Source of the DNA: Flaccisagitta enflata
Lineage: Eukaryota; Chaetognatha; Sagittoidea; Aphragmophora
DNA: 64,000 nt
Assembly: GCA_965153355.1 (NCBI GenBank)
Contig: OZ231127.1
Coordinates: 29,450,001 to 29,514,000, forward strand
Direction: 5' to 3'
Every line of letters starts with the position of its first letter. The first letter of the stretch is position 1. Shown here piece after piece: positions 28,789 to 42,430 of the stretch. A model generated the notes under the pieces. It was given only the letters and a program-made list of their open reading frames with translations. It was not told the origin of the DNA and searched no databases. A program made the position numbers and the translations under genes.

Positions 28789-29194
28789 TATGTGAATCTA
28801 GGAAAGCCGTGAGGAGACCAAATTGCCATTGCTGCGTGCTTGATACGCGTCCAATTGGGCTAGCGGCTCCTCCAATGTCCTCGGTATATTCTGCTTATCG
28901 GGAGGAAGTTTCCAATACCCATCCGTCTATAATTTTGCTTACTATATCTGATTAATGGATGACCGGCTTTGGGTGGGGGTGTAGTGAGCTGCAATTAAAC
29001 AACTTTTAGGGACTAAATTTCTGCTGTCGCTGAGAGCCCTATAAAAAATTCAGAATTAGGACGTCCCCTTTGTTTTCCATGGGTGAGGCTTAAGATGGAG
29101 ACATCTAGAAATAGTTTTCAGCAGAAAAATCATTTGTTTTCTTATAAAACGCCTTCATACGCGCTGACAAACGAATGGATGGAGATTAATAGAT

Positions 29195-29640
29195 GGATGA
29201 TTGGATGGATGGATGGATGGATGGATGGATGGATGGATGGATGGATGGATGGATGGATGGATGGATGGATGGATGGATGGATGGATGGATGGATGGATGG
29301 ACAGAGGGATAGGTTGATGGATTGATGGAGGGATGGATGGATGGATGAATTGATGAATGGATGAGTAGAGGGATGGATGGATGGATGGATGGATTGACGG
29401 AGGGATAGATGGATGGTTTGATGGAGGGATGGATGGATGAATGGATGAGTAGAGGGAAGGATGGATGGATGGGTGGATGGATGGATGGATGGATGGATGG
29501 ATAAATGTATGGATGGATCGATGAATGGATATAGAGATGGATTAGCTGATGGATGGAGGGATGGATTAATGAAAGGATGAGTTGATGAGTGGATTGATTG
29601 ATAAATGGATGAATTGATTAATGGATGGATGGAGCGACAA
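29195..29640 (+). repeat. (ATGG)n microsatellite with decayed flank
   Basis: Pure GGAT units 29203-29299, then 340 bases of ATGG variants with GATTGATG and GAGGGATG interruptions. Confidence 0.95.
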
Positions 29641-30004
29641 GAAGCGGTGGACATGCCGTATATTAGATAGGCGAGTATGCCTCCGAAACTAAGGCAGATG
29701 GCGAGGCAGGAGCCAACGATAACAGATCCGGTGTTTGCTTTGTTTCCAATTCTATCTCTGCGCTGCTTTGTTTATTTAAGGTAATGTGTACGTCCACGCG
29801 TTTCAAACCACCCAAAACGAGCACTCATAGTAAGTCTTTAATCTTTATAAGTTCATGTTAGACTCTAGTCAATAATAAATCTAGTTGCTGTGTGTGTGGT
29901 CTGTAACTTATGACGAATAAAAGACATTATTATATCCGTATGTTTGTACGTGTCTGAGTTTTATGATTGTTTTTTTTTCTTCTTCTTTTTTTCAGCTAGA
30001 TTGT

Positions 30005-30440
<436 letters not shown>

Positions 30441-30507
30441 GTGTCTGTGCGTGTCCATGTCTGTTTGTCTGTGACTGTTTGTGTGTGTGTCTGCGTCTGT
30501 CTGTCAT

Positions 30508-31093
30508 CTTCTCCCCCTCGGTAAGCTCTCAAAGTTCAAGCAGAAGCACTACTAACAAGTGACGTGGGGCCACAACATCATTGCGGACGGGTGGGCAGGG
30601 GCGTATAACCCCCATCTACATCCTCACCCACCACACACACACTCAACAGCAGCATCAAAATGCGCGTTTCCGCACTTTGCAACTCGATGACCCAGGACGG
30701 ACCAATGGACAGACAAGGCCTCCTGTAGAGTTCCGTGTCGGCAATTAAAAAGATCTGTTGTTGTTGGTTAGTCCGTCCAACCGAATCTTGGTCTGTCAGT
30801 CGCGGTCAGATTAGCCACAAACTTATCTTGTTGCCTTTTGCCATTCTTCGATGTTGGGCGTTGTCAGATCTTTGCTCCATTCGATCCTGATTCCCATTTT
30901 GTTGCAATTTCAGTTTCATGAACGAATTTAAGTGTAATTTGGAGCAAATGTTGCTGTTAATGATGGTTCATGATGATAATCATGGTAAAGATCAATGTGA
31001 TGATGGAGGCTTGAGAAGAAACAGGTCGCCCAAAGGCAATATGTGGTCAGCGATACCCGTTGCCCTGCTTTGCATGATTGTGAATTGGAGTGA

Positions 31094-31185
<92 letters not shown>

Positions 31186-31480
31186 TGTGTGTGTGTGTCT
31201 GTGCGTCTGTGTGTCCGTGTCTCTGTCCGTGTCTGTGCGTGTCCGTGTCTGTTTGTCTCTGTGTGTCTGCGTCTGTCTGTCTTTGTCAACGTCTGTCTTG
31301 TGTGTCTGGGTGACTGCGTTTAGAAGCTTGAGGCATCTTCTCCCTGTCGGTAAACTCCCAAAGTTCAAGCAGAAGCACCGTCTACTAGTAACAAGTGACG
31401 CGGGGCCACAACATCATTGCGGACGGGTGGGCAGGGGCATACAATCCCCATCTATCTCCTCACCCACCACACACCAATGC
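30508..31480. repeat. Tandem duplication of a family A/C compound, offset about 829 bp
   Basis: CTTCTCC..CGGTAA..CTC followed by GTTCAAGCAGAAGCAC at 30508 recurs at 31337; each is followed by CACAACATCATTGCGGACGG. A GT array (31098-31184) sits between. A related third copy covers 33617-34068 and includes the same ORF-like stretch (30918-31096 and 33890-34068). Confidence 0.75.
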
Positions 31481-31767
31481 CTTGCGGGACCCCATGGGCA
31501 GGGTCGGCCGGTTCCTCGGCACGGTAGGGCTGGATAACGGGGGTCGGGAGCTCGGTACGGGCAGGGGCAGTACTGGGGCTTGGTATAGGATCTCGGTACT
31601 AGGTAATGATAGAAAAAATCTGGGATAAGAATTCTTTTTTTTGAAATACTGTCGAAAATCATTAACAATGAAAAAAAGAGAAAAAAGAAAGAAACAACTT
31701 GAAATAAAACAAAAAAGCAGAACATGCCGCAATTTCGTTTCCTTTCCTTTTTTTTTTCAGTTTTATA

Positions 31768-32621
31768 CAGTTGAGCTTCACTAGAAGGCATCTCAGGGGA
31801 CCAGTGCTTTTCATGCCTTCAAGGCGGGGTGCCTTATAGCCAAGCATGTACATTTCTGCACCATACTGAATACATAAGGCTCAAATATGCTTTACTTATT
31901 CTATCTTTTGGTTTGATACACAATTAAATTGGCATAGATGGATACTTTGAAGTGACAACAAAAAATATTTGGATCTTCCTTTCACCATTATCATTATTCA
32001 TTTACTAGCTCGCCCCCTAACTTAGCATGAAAAAGCCCAGACTGATTTTGAAACTTCTATGGAATTGACTATTCTTAGACCTTTTACCCTAATGACATTC
32101 AGTGGTTGAAAATGTCATAGAGACACTAACATGTCATCATCGATCTCTTATTGGCATGGATTCATCAACAAATTGACTTTCACTCTTCTTCTTCATCATC
32201 TCCCTCCTCTCTCTTCACTTGCTCTTCATCGTAATAATCGATGCTCCTTTTTAGGTGCCTCTATAATTGGCTGAGTCTGTCGGTTGGTCTGTCGGTCGGT
32301 CGGGTAACGCATTCATTCGACGATCCACATGTCGCACCTTATTGGCCTACTTGGCCTTGTTATCATCGGTATACCTCTTCATCATCATTGGTATTCCTCT
32401 TCTTCTCCGTCTTTTGCCTTATCTTCCACACTTAGCTTATCCACCTCCACCACTTTGTTTGTCAGATGCCTTCAAAGCGAGCTAAATATTCACCAAAAAC
32501 CCCATTTTTCATGCGCTATAGTGAAATTTGCCTATTTAGCGGGTGCCTTATATGCGGGGCTTATCATGCCTTGATGCGAGGGATGCCTTATTAGCGGGTG
32601 CGCTCTAGTGAAGCTCGACTG
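31768..32621. mobile_element. TA-flanked inverted-repeat element, 854 bp
   Basis: Ends CAGTTGAGCTTCACTAGA and the inverse with one mismatch; TA at 31766-31767 and 32622-32623. Subterminal GGGTGCCTTAT/GATGCCTT motifs recur in both arms. Contains a variant family A copy at 32250-32366. Confidence 0.8.
32250..32366 (+). mobile_element. Family A2 element (AGGTGC arms), copy 1
   Basis: TTTTTAGGTGCCTCTATAAT, CGGT array, distal GTCGCACCTTATTGG, end TTGGCCTTGTT. Same layout as family A with different arm sequence. Confidence 0.7.
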
Positions 32622-32666
32622 TACCTGATTATTACTTGCCATTCACTGTCTTCAAGTTTTTTCTTT

Positions 32667-32773
<107 letters not shown>

Positions 32774-33425
32774 GAGAGAGAAAGAGAAAGTGAGGGAAAA
32801 GACTAGTTCATTTCAGCGATTCTTCCGTAATGATTTTTAAATTCTTGAGTTAATCATAAAGGAGAATAATCAATCATTTTAAAATGTGTTGTTAACTAGT
32901 TTAAAAAGTAAAAAATCTATTCATATTTCTTATTGAAATGTACATGCAAATCAATTTGAAAGAAGTGAAAAAATACAAAGAAAATGAAAGATGCAAAAAA
33001 TGACAATGACAGAAAATACAAAATATAAAACAAATCTTAAAAAACAATTAGAAAAACTAAAATAACAATATAATATTCAATAAGAATAGAAAAAAAATAG
33101 AAAAAAGAAAAAAATGAAGAGTTAAAAACGCAACATAAATAGTAAAAAATGAAAAACTTTAAAAAAAATTAGAAAAAAAGTTAAGTCAGTACAATTTACT
33201 TATAAAAGTGATCTTTTTTTTTAATTCTAAAGTGATCGCAGAATATCTCCCATGAATTCAAGGAAAGATATGAAAAAAAATCTATTTCCACCATTGTCGA
33301 AAACGGATAGATAAGAAGAAGGAGGAGGAGGAAAGGGCCGGGATAAGCATCAGGTCCCGGGAATTCGGGACAAGGTGATGTCCCGGCATGTCGGGGCCTC
33401 GGGACCCAAGTCCCGCCAGGCATTG

Positions 33426-33617
<192 letters not shown>

Positions 33618-33997
33618 CGGCAGCATCAAAATGCGCGTTTTCGCACTTTTCAACTCGATGACCCAGGACGGACCAATGGAGACACAAGGCCTCCTATAGA
33701 GTTGCATGTCGGCAATTAAAACGATCCGTTGTTGTTGGTTAGTCCGTCCAACCAAATATTGGTTAATCAGTGGCGGTCAGATCAGCCACAAATTAATCTA
33801 GTTGCCTTTTGCCATTCTCTCGATGTTGGGCGTTGTCAGATCTTTGCTCCATTCGATCCTGATTCCCATTTTGTTGCAATTTCAGTTTCATGAACGAATT
33901 TAAGTGTAATTTGGAGCAAATGTTGCTGTTAATGATGGTTCACGATGATAATCATTGTAAAGATAAATGTGATGATGGAGGCTTGAGAAGAAACAGG

Positions 33998-36900
33998 TCG
34001 CCCAAAGGCAATATGTGGTCAGTGATACCCGTTGCCCTGCTTTGCATGATTGTGAATTGGAGTGAGACAAAGCAGGGCAGCGGCCCCGAAGGAAACGTAG
34101 TCCTGTAGAACACAGGGGGACTCTCGTTCGTCCGTCCGTCTCTCCGTCATTTTGTCCGCCCCCCCCCAGGCCCTCTCAGGCCTGAAATTTGTCCTCTCAG
34201 GCCTGAAATCTACCCTCTCAGGCCTGAAATCTGCCCTCTCAGGCCTTGATTTTGTGAGAGCGGGGATAAGGCCTGAAAGGACAGATTTCAGGCCTGGGAG
34301 GGCAGATTTTAGGCCTGAGAGGACAGGTTTCAGGTCTGAAAGGGCAAATTTTAGGCCTAGGAGGGCAGATTCAAGGCCTGAGAGGGCAGATTTCAGGCCT
34401 GAGAGGGCAGATCTTAGGTCTGAGAGGGCAGATTTCAGGCCTGAGAGGGCCGGGGGGGACGAACAAACGAACGAATGGACGGACGGACGGACAAACGAAC
34501 GAAAGTCCCCTGTGTTCTACAGGACTTCGTCTCCTTCGGGGCCGCTGCCCAAAAGGGCAGATTTCAGACCTGAGAGGGCAGATTTCAGGCCTGAGAGGGC
34601 AAATTTCAGGCCCTCTCAGGCCTTGAATCTGTAAGATAAGGCCTGAAAGGACAGATTTCAGGTCTGAAAGGGCAAATTTCAGACCTGAGAGGCCAGATTC
34701 ACGGCCTGAGAGGGCAGATTTCAGGCCTGAGAGGCTAAATTTCAGGCCTGAGAGGCCAAATTTCAGGCCTGAGAGAGCCTGGGGGGGACAAACGGAATGA
34801 CGGACGGATGGATGGACGGACGAACGAAAGTCCCCCTGTGTTCTACAGGACTTCGGCCGCTGCCCAAAAAGTCGCAACAGGTCGCCCAAGGGCAATATGT
34901 GGTCAGCAATACCCGTTGCCCTCCTTTGCATGATTGTGAAATTGAGCAAGAGGAAGCAGGGCAGCAGCGAAGTCCTGTAGAAAACAGGGGGACTTTTGTT
35001 TGTCATTCTGTCAGTCCGTTTGTCCTTCCATCCGTTTCCCCCAGGCCTTCTCAGGCCTTTAGTCTGCCCTCTCAGGCCTAAGATTTACTCTCTCAGGCTT
35101 GAAATCTGCCCTCTCAGGCCTTGAATCTGTGAGGGCAGATCTGTGAGGGCAGATTTCAGGCCTGAGAGGGCATACTTCAGGCCTGACAGGACAGATTCAA
35201 GGCCTGAGAGGACAGATTTCAGGTCTGAAAGGGTAAATTTCAGGCCTGAGAGGGCAGATTTCAGGCCTGACAGGGCCTGGGGGGGACAAACAGACAAACG
35301 GACGGACAGAATGACGAACAAAAGTCCCCCTGTGTTGTACAGGGCTTCGTCCCCTTCAGGGCCGCTGCCCAAAAGCCAAAGATGCTCAGTAGTACCCTAG
35401 CCTTGCCTTAGTATCTTGTGATTGAAGTTAAGGGTGGAAGCAGGGCAGCGGCCTAAACTAGTCATCCAAGGATCGCACATGGTCAGCGGTACCCGATGCC
35501 CTGCTTGGAGTGATCTAGTGAAGAAGTGAAAAGAGAGCAGGGCAGCGGCCTCAAAGGGCCAATGTCCTGTAGGACACAGGGGGGAATTTCCAGACATCCT
35601 GAGATACTGATGGCTGATTTGAGGCCTGGAGGGCTGAAAAGAGGTCTTGGGACATATTTGAGGTCATGAGGGAAGATTTGAGCTCTGGAGGGCAAATTTG
35701 AGGTCTGGAGGGCTAATTTGAGGCCTTGAGGGCGGATCTGAGGTCCGGAGATCAAATTTGAGGTCAGGAGGGCAGATTTGAGGCCTGGAGGACAGATTTC
35801 AGGTGGATTTGAAGCCTGGAGAGCTATATCAAGGTCTAACAGGGCTTATTTCAGGGCATGGAGGGCAAAAAACAGGCCTGAGAGTGCTGGTTTGGGTCCT
35901 TAATGGTCCGGGGGGGGACGAAAGGACGGAAGGACGGAAGGAGGGACGGAAGGACGGAAGGACGGACGTCTGGAAATTCCCCCCTGTGTCCTACAGGACA
36001 TCGGCCCTTTGGGGCCGCTGCCCAAAAAGGGGCCAATGACCTATGCTTTCACGCGTGGGAAAATTTCTCTTTCTTCTCCAAATGGTCAGGATTTGGGCCT
36101 CTCAGCTGAGATTTAGGCCTTTGGGCTGGGATTTTGGTCTTAGGGCGGATATTTAGGCTACAGGACTGGGCCTTGGGCTGAATTTGTGCTTGAGGGTGGG
36201 TTTAGGCGGACGGACAAACGAACGAAAGTCCCCTGTGTTCTACAGGACTTCGTCTCCTTCGGGGCCGCTGCCCAAAAGGGCAGATTTCAGATCTGAGAGG
36301 GCAGATTTCAGGCCTGAGAGGGCAAATTTCAGGCCCTCTCAGGCCTTGAATCTGTAAGATAAGGCCTGAAAGGACAGATTTCAGGTCTGAAAGGGCAAAT
36401 TTCAGACCTGAGAGGGCAGATTCACGGCCTGAGAGGGCAGATTTCAGGCCTGAGAGGCTAAATTTCAGGCCTGAGAGGGCAAATTTCAGGCCTGAGAGAG
36501 CCTGGGGGGGACGAACGGAATGACGGACGGACGGATGGACGGACGAACGAAAGTCCCCCTGTGTTCTACAGGACTTCGTCCCCTTCGGGGCCGCTGCCCA
36601 AAAAGTCGCAACAGGTCGCCCAAGGGCAATATGTGGTCAGCGATACCCGTTGCCCTCCTTTGCATGATTGTAAAATGGAGCAAGAGGAAGCAGGGCAGCA
36701 GCGAAGTCCTGTAGAAAACAGGGGGACTTTTGTTTGTCATTCTGTCAGTCCGTTCGTCCTTCCATCCGTTTCCCCCAGGCCTTCTCAGGCCTGTAGTCTG
36801 CCCTCTCAGGCCTAAAATTTACTCTCTCAGGCCTGAAATCTGCCCTCTCAGGCCTTGAATCTGTGAGGGCAGATTTCAGGCCTGAGAGGGCATACTTTAG

Positions 36901-38060
36901 GCCTGACAGGACAGATTCAAGGCCTGAGAGGACAGATTTCAGGTCTCAAAGGGTAAATTTCAGGCCTGAGAGGGCAGATTTCAGGCTTGACAGGGCCTGG
37001 GGGGGACAAACGGACAAACGGACAAACGGACGGACAGAATGACAAACAAAAGTCCCCCTGTGTTGTACAGGACTTCGTCCCCTTCAGGGCCGCTGCCCAA
37101 AAGCCAAAGATGCTCAGTAGTACCCTAGCCTTGCCTTAGTATCTTGTGATTGAAGTTAAGGGTGGAAGCAGGGCAGCGGCCTAAACTAGTCATCCAAGGA
37201 TCGCACATGGTCAGCGGTACCCGATGCCCTGCTGGGAGTGATCCAGTGGAAAAGCGGAGTGAGAGCAGGGCAGCGGCCCCAAAGGGCCAATGTCCTGTAG
37301 AACACAGGGGGGAATTTCCATACGTCCTGAGGGGGCATATTTCAGGCCTTAGATGACTGATTAAGACCGCTGAAGGCATATTTGAAGGCTGGAGGGCAGA
37401 ACTAAGGCTTGGAGAGCCGATTTGAGGTTTGGAGGGCAAATTAAAACTATGGAGGGCTGATTTTATGCTTGGAGGGCTAATTGAAGGTCTGGAAGGCAGA
37501 TTTGAGGTCTGAAGGTCAGATTTGAGGTGGGGGGGGCTGATTGAAAGCCTGGAAAGCTGATTTGAGGCCTGGAGGGCTGAATTGAGGGCTGGGAGGGCAA
37601 ATTTGAGGGCTGAGAGAGCAAATTTGAGGCCAACGGGGGGGGGGGGGACGGACGGAAGGACGGACGGACGTATGGAAATTCCCCCCTGTGTTCTACAGGA
37701 CATCGGCCCTTTGGGGCCGCTGCCCAAAAAGGGGCCAATGACCTATGCTTTCACGCGTGGGAAAATTTCTCTTTCTTCTCCAAATGGTTAGGATTTGGGC
37801 CTCTCAGCTGAGATTTAGGCCTTTGGAAGGGATTTTGGTCTTAGGGCGGATATTCCGGCTACGGGACTGGGCCTCGGGCTGAATTTTGTGCTTGAGGGTG
37901 GGTTTAGGCTTTGAGGCTGGGGTTTGGGCGTCAAGGCTGACTTTTGGGCCTCGAGGCTGAGAATTCGACCTCAAGGCCTTGACGGAGAAGAAAGAGAAAT
38001 TTCCCTGTGTGTGAAAGCAAAGTTCATTGGCCTCTTCAGGCTCGCTGTCCAAAAACGAAA
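33998..38060. mobile_element. Large compound of family C, D and B fold-back modules
   Basis: At least four C termini (CGCCCAAAGGCAATATGTGG at 34008; CGCCCAAGGGCAATATGTGG at 34883 and 36617; truncated forms near 35385 and 37105), D termini (CATCCAAGGATCGCACATGG at 35463 and 37190), B middle pieces (ATGACCTATGCTTTCACGCG at 36026 and 37738) and minisatellites in both orientations. No host gene is visible in these 4 kb. Confidence 0.8.
34485..37910 (+). repeat. Direct tandem duplication, unit about 1723 bp
   Basis: GAAAGTCCCCTGTGTTCTAC at 34501 recurs at 36224, and the two units match module by module to TTGAGGGTGGGTTTAGGC at about 36208 and 37908. Differences are scattered substitutions, a small indel near 35125 and a different minisatellite around 35600-35900 against 37330-37640. 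Confidence 0.8.
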
Positions 38061-38203
38061 AGATTTAGTCCTGATTCTCAGGTCAAATTGGCAAGAAACG
38101 TTAACATGCATAGAATAGGCAACGATACGAGAAGCCCCTTACGATTCTTCATAGGTAAATGCATGACACAATGAATGGACAGGACGACTTTCCATTTTCT
38201 CAT

Positions 38204-38345
38204 TCAATGAATGAATGAATGAATGAATGAATGAATGAATGAATGAATGAATGAATGAATGAATGAATAAATGAATGAATGAGTGAATGAATGAATGAAT
38301 GAATGAATGAATGAATGAATGAATGAATGAATGAATGAATGAAAG
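38204..38345 (+). repeat. (AATG)n microsatellite
   Basis: About 34 AATG units with few interruptions. Confidence 0.95.
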
Positions 38346-38598
38346 AAAAAATGAATGTATTGATGAATGAATATATGAATGGATCAATGAAGAAAAAATG
38401 AATCAATCAAGCAATAACAAAAGTGAACTAAAAACATATAGTACTAGTAATTGTCATAAAAAAAAACAAAGAAATAATACAAGCCAACGATTTGACAATC
38501 AAAACAAACTAATAAGGGAAATTTAAGGAGAAAAATATAAACCAGAGGACGGAGAGGGGAAAAAAGACGAGTGAAATTCAGTATGTGATACATTTGTA

Positions 38599-39351
38599 CC
38601 CTGCTTTCAAAAGCAAGTGTTACCAGTAAAAACTTTATTGTGCATAAAGTATTCATTTTTAGAAAATCCGGTCGGTTTTGTCTAAAAGCACATAACCTAC
38701 CATTTTTTCATGCAAAATTTCATCATGATGGGTCTAGCGGTTTATCGTCCACATGTTTTTGAAATTTGGTGAAATTTAAGCAAAATTTGCATAAAAAACA
38801 CATTTTTGAGCGATTTTGCACCTAGGAACCTTCATTAACATTTCACATTATGAGCTTGAATGACCAAATAAGTCATGTATAGTCAATAATTGACACTTAA
38901 TTTGTATCACCTTAGTTTTTCACCATTTTATAAGAAATTTAGGTCCTTAAATGCATTTGAAACCTGCCCAAACTTCAAAAAATCAAAAGAAAACCTAGAT
39001 TATCCTCTTAAATTTCAATGATTTGGTATTTTTCCACAGAAGTACGTAAACTGAGACTAATATCCTTTTTTCAAAACAAATCTGGCCATTTTTGCTTGAT
39101 TTGTTAAGAAATGACGATGATTTTAAGTCACAGTGTCAGTTAATCTATTCTTAAAAAATGCTCTTATGGAGAATATCTCACTTTCATTCAAAATCATGTG
39201 GAAGCCATACGGCTTGAGCTAGTCCTTTGAAATTTTGCATGAACAAATGGTAGGTTATATGCTTTTTGGCAAATCCAATCTGAATTTCCAAAAATAAATA
39301 CTTGAGATGCAATAAAGATTTTGCTGGTAACACTTGCTTTTGAAAGCAGGG
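38599..39351. mobile_element. TA-flanked inverted-repeat element, 753 bp
   Basis: Starts CCCTGCTTTCAAAAGCAAGT and ends with the exact inverse; TA at 38597-38598 and 39352-39353. Pairing continues inside (GTTACCAG, CATAACCTACCATTT, ATGCAAAATTTCA). No coding capacity. Confidence 0.85.
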
Positions 39352-39724
39352 TAGTAAATAAGATGATCATAAAATTCAAAGAAAGAATTGAGTCTTTCAC
39401 CATTGTACTTAGAACAATAATGAAATTTTCCATTTGACATAGGAACATCGTCCTATTTTGGACATTTACATTACTACTTTTAAGTCATAGCCCATAGTGG
39501 TGAGATGGAATTACACTACGGCAATTACATATGTGTATTTCCCAAAGAAAGAATTTTTTTCTCATCTTTATTTTTGTGAATTACTTCAGGAAAACGAGAG
39601 TCAAGATCTTTATCTCAACTCAAGGCCAGGTGCATCTTTTTTCTTTGTGCCCCTTGGAAAACGCTATCATCGATGTTATTTATTTTATTTCTTCTTCTTC
39701 TATTCTTCTTCCTGGGAATTTTAC

Positions 39725-39843
39725 TCGTTTTAGGTGCGACAAAGCACCTCTATAATTGGCTGTGTCCGTTGGTTGGTTGGCTGGGTAACGCATTCGTTCG
39801 ACGATCCAAACTTCGCTCCTTATTGGCCTACTTGGCCTTGTTT
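39725..39843 (+). mobile_element. Family A2 element (AGGTGC arms), copy 2
   Basis: Hairpin AGGTGCGACAAAGCACCT, GGTT array, distal TTCGCTCCTTATTGG, end CTTGGCCTTGTTTTT. Followed by GA (39888-39933) and GT (40056-40145) arrays. Confidence 0.7.
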
Positions 39844-39883
39844 TTCGATGGAGAGAAAAAGAACGAGAAAAAAAATGAGAGAA

Positions 39884-39935
<52 letters not shown>

Positions 39936-40051
39936 GCCGAGCTCAAATCTGTCGATGCTCCCCCGCTTTTCCTCAGCAAGCAGATTCTATCTGTCAGCTA
40001 TGTGTGTATGTGTGTATGTATGTTTGTTTGATGTACGTGTATAGAACTATA

Positions 40052-40147
<96 letters not shown>

Positions 40148-40277
40148 CGTGTGTGTGTGAGCGTGTGTGTGTTCTTAAGGCTTGTAAAATTACCTCATAA
40201 CATAATGTTAGCTATGTTCTCGGCGTTTCCCATTTGTCATTTTTTTTTCATACAAGGCCTTGTTGCCCTGCACCTCA

Positions 40278-41160
40278 AACAAGGCCGGACACACGGCTAC
40301 CCTAGTCGCGTGCTGGTGGGCAGGAGCAGTGCTGGAGAGGGTCCAAAAGCTCAAAAACGCCGAAAAAGTAAATAGTCGCAAAAGCGTTAGATGGGCAGCG
40401 GTACCCGTGCCCTGCCCAGGTAGGTTGTGCCTGAAGTTGCAGGGGAAGCAGGGCAGCGGCCCCGAAGGGGTCAATGACCTATGCTTTCACACATATGGGG
40501 GATTTTCTCCTTCTCCGTCCGTCCGCCCCGCTCGCCCCCCAGTCGCGAGGCCCAAATCCCAGTCCCGAGACCCAAATCCCAGTCTCGTGGCCCAAATCCT
40601 ATCTGAAAGGCCCAAATCCTAGCCTCAAGGCCCAAATCAAAGCCTGGAGGCCCAAATCCCAGCCTTGAGACCCAAATCTCATCCTTGAGGCTGGGATATG
40701 AGCCTCAAGGCTTAAATTTTGGCATCATGGCTGGGATTTGTGCCTCAAGGATGAAATTTGGGCCTCAAGGCTGGGATTTGGGTCTCCAGGCTAGAATTTT
40801 GGCCTTGAGGCTAGTATTTGGGCCTTTCGAATAGGATTTGGGCCACGAGACTGGGATTTGGGTCTCGGGACTGGGATTTGGGCCTCAAGACTGGGACCGA
40901 CGGACGGACGGACAGACGGATGGACAGACGGACAGACAGACGGACGGATGGATGAACGGACGGATGGACGGAGAAGGAGAAAATCCCCCATATGTGTGAA
41001 AGCATAGGTCATCGACTTCGGGGCCGCTGTCCCAAAGGGGACCGACGGACCAACCAACCAACCGACCGACCGACCGACCGACCAACCGACCGACCGACCG
41101 ACCGACCGACCGATCGACCGACATAGCGGGTTGTAGAGTCGCTTAGCACGCGACTAAAAA
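40278..41160 (-). mobile_element. Family A element split by a family B insertion
   Basis: AACAAGGCCGGACACACGGC to AACGCCGAAAAAGTAAA at 40278-40373, then family B, then a CCGA array, GTAGAGTCGCTTAGCACGCG and ACTAAAAA at 41153-41160. Copy A10 (58646) shows the uninterrupted AACGCCGAAAAAGTAAATAG. Confidence 0.8.
40374..41037. mobile_element. Family B element, complete, palindromic core
   Basis: TAGTCGCAAAAGCGTTAGAT terminus, GGTACCCGTGCCCTGC, GCAGGGCAGCGGCCCC, CCGT array, minisatellite in one orientation to about 40690 and inverted after it, CGGA array, and CCGCTGTCCCAAAGGGGACC 5' end. Confidence 0.8.
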
Positions 41161-41581
41161 TGGAACGTGCGAGTTGGCATCGTTGCACCTTCAGGTGCTT
41201 GTTTTCTCGGCTATTCACTCAGCAAACGCCTCTTTCCGTTTCATTCCGACTCTCTTTCTACTTTTCAAATCAGACTAAACTCAGGGGAGGGAGGGATGGA
41301 TGCAGTTTAGACTCAACTCAGGGGAGGGAGGGATGGATGCAGTTAAGACGTTTTTTTTTTTCATCTTGAAAGGGATGGAGTAAAAAACTCGAACTTTCTG
41401 TTTGGCTTTTCGGCTGGAAATTGTCATTTACTCCTCTTAAGTTCATATTTAAAAGAATATTTATACCTCTATTTTCTAAATTGTATTTTGAGCTGTGCGT
41501 CAGTCTGTCAATCTCTATGCATCTGTCTGTGTGCATATCACCTTAGCTTTCTCTCTCTCTCTCTAAACTCTCTCTTTCTCT

Positions 41582-41749
<168 letters not shown>

Positions 41750-42079
41750 ATAGTTTTATCGACTTTTTTCATCGCAGCAAACTTAAACGGGTGAAGTATT
41801 CATATCACCCACATTCAATTACAACTTTTTTCTTCAACCTGGGAACACAGCGTGACCGTTGCATTCATTCAAATTATGGCCCCCATAGCCAACTGATGCG
41901 CGGAAAAATAAGAACAGCGTTACTATCACATGAATAAGAGATTCCTAGCAACACTAGCGGGACTACAACTTGGATATAAAAAGATATGCGCCTATTTGGT
42001 GATTGATACAAGTCAAAAAGTCATAAAGCGGAAAAAAACAACTTGGAACTGTTTTCCACTTAGACACTCTTAAAGGTTT

Positions 42080-42320
42080 TCTTAAAACCGTCTGTTGAGA
42101 CCAATCCCAGGTCTGTACATTTCAAACGGTTTAGAAGCTTATAGCTGATAGCCCTGCAAAGAGAGGCGCTATTCAGTTAAAATGAACTTTGTAAATAGGG
42201 ATTGCGAAACTGAATTAGGCAATGTTTTCACTCTAACGCCATTTTTTAACAAGAAAAAAAAAACACTTCATTGGCGCCAAATGGAAGTACTTATGAAGCG
42301 AAGGGCTTTCAAAAGAACTA
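42080..42320 (-). repeat. Repeat K, uninterrupted copy
   Basis: Reverse strand reads TTTGGCGCCAATG...GCAATCCCTAT...CTCTTTGCAGGGCTATCAGC...CCTGGGATTGGTCT. Serves as the empty site for the insertion at 17213. Confidence 0.7.
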
Positions 42321-42333
42321 AAATCTAAATATT

Positions 42334-42336
<3 letters not shown>

Positions 42337-42428
<92 letters not shown>
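42337..42428 (+). repeat. (CT)n microsatellite
   Basis: About 46 CT units; 42430-43183 around it shows no gene. Confidence 0.95.

Positions 42429-42430
<2 letters not shown>

Noticed and set aside
30918-31096. Short ORF starting MNEFKCNLEQM, duplicated at 33890
   Set aside because: Part of a duplicated repeat block that runs into a microsatellite; no domain and no splice context. Conservation follows from the duplication.
40374-40420. tRNA-derived SINE origin for family B (GTTAGATGGTCAGCGGTACC looks like an A box)
   Set aside because: No B box (GGTTCGANNCC) at proper distance and no poly-A tail; the likeness is weak.
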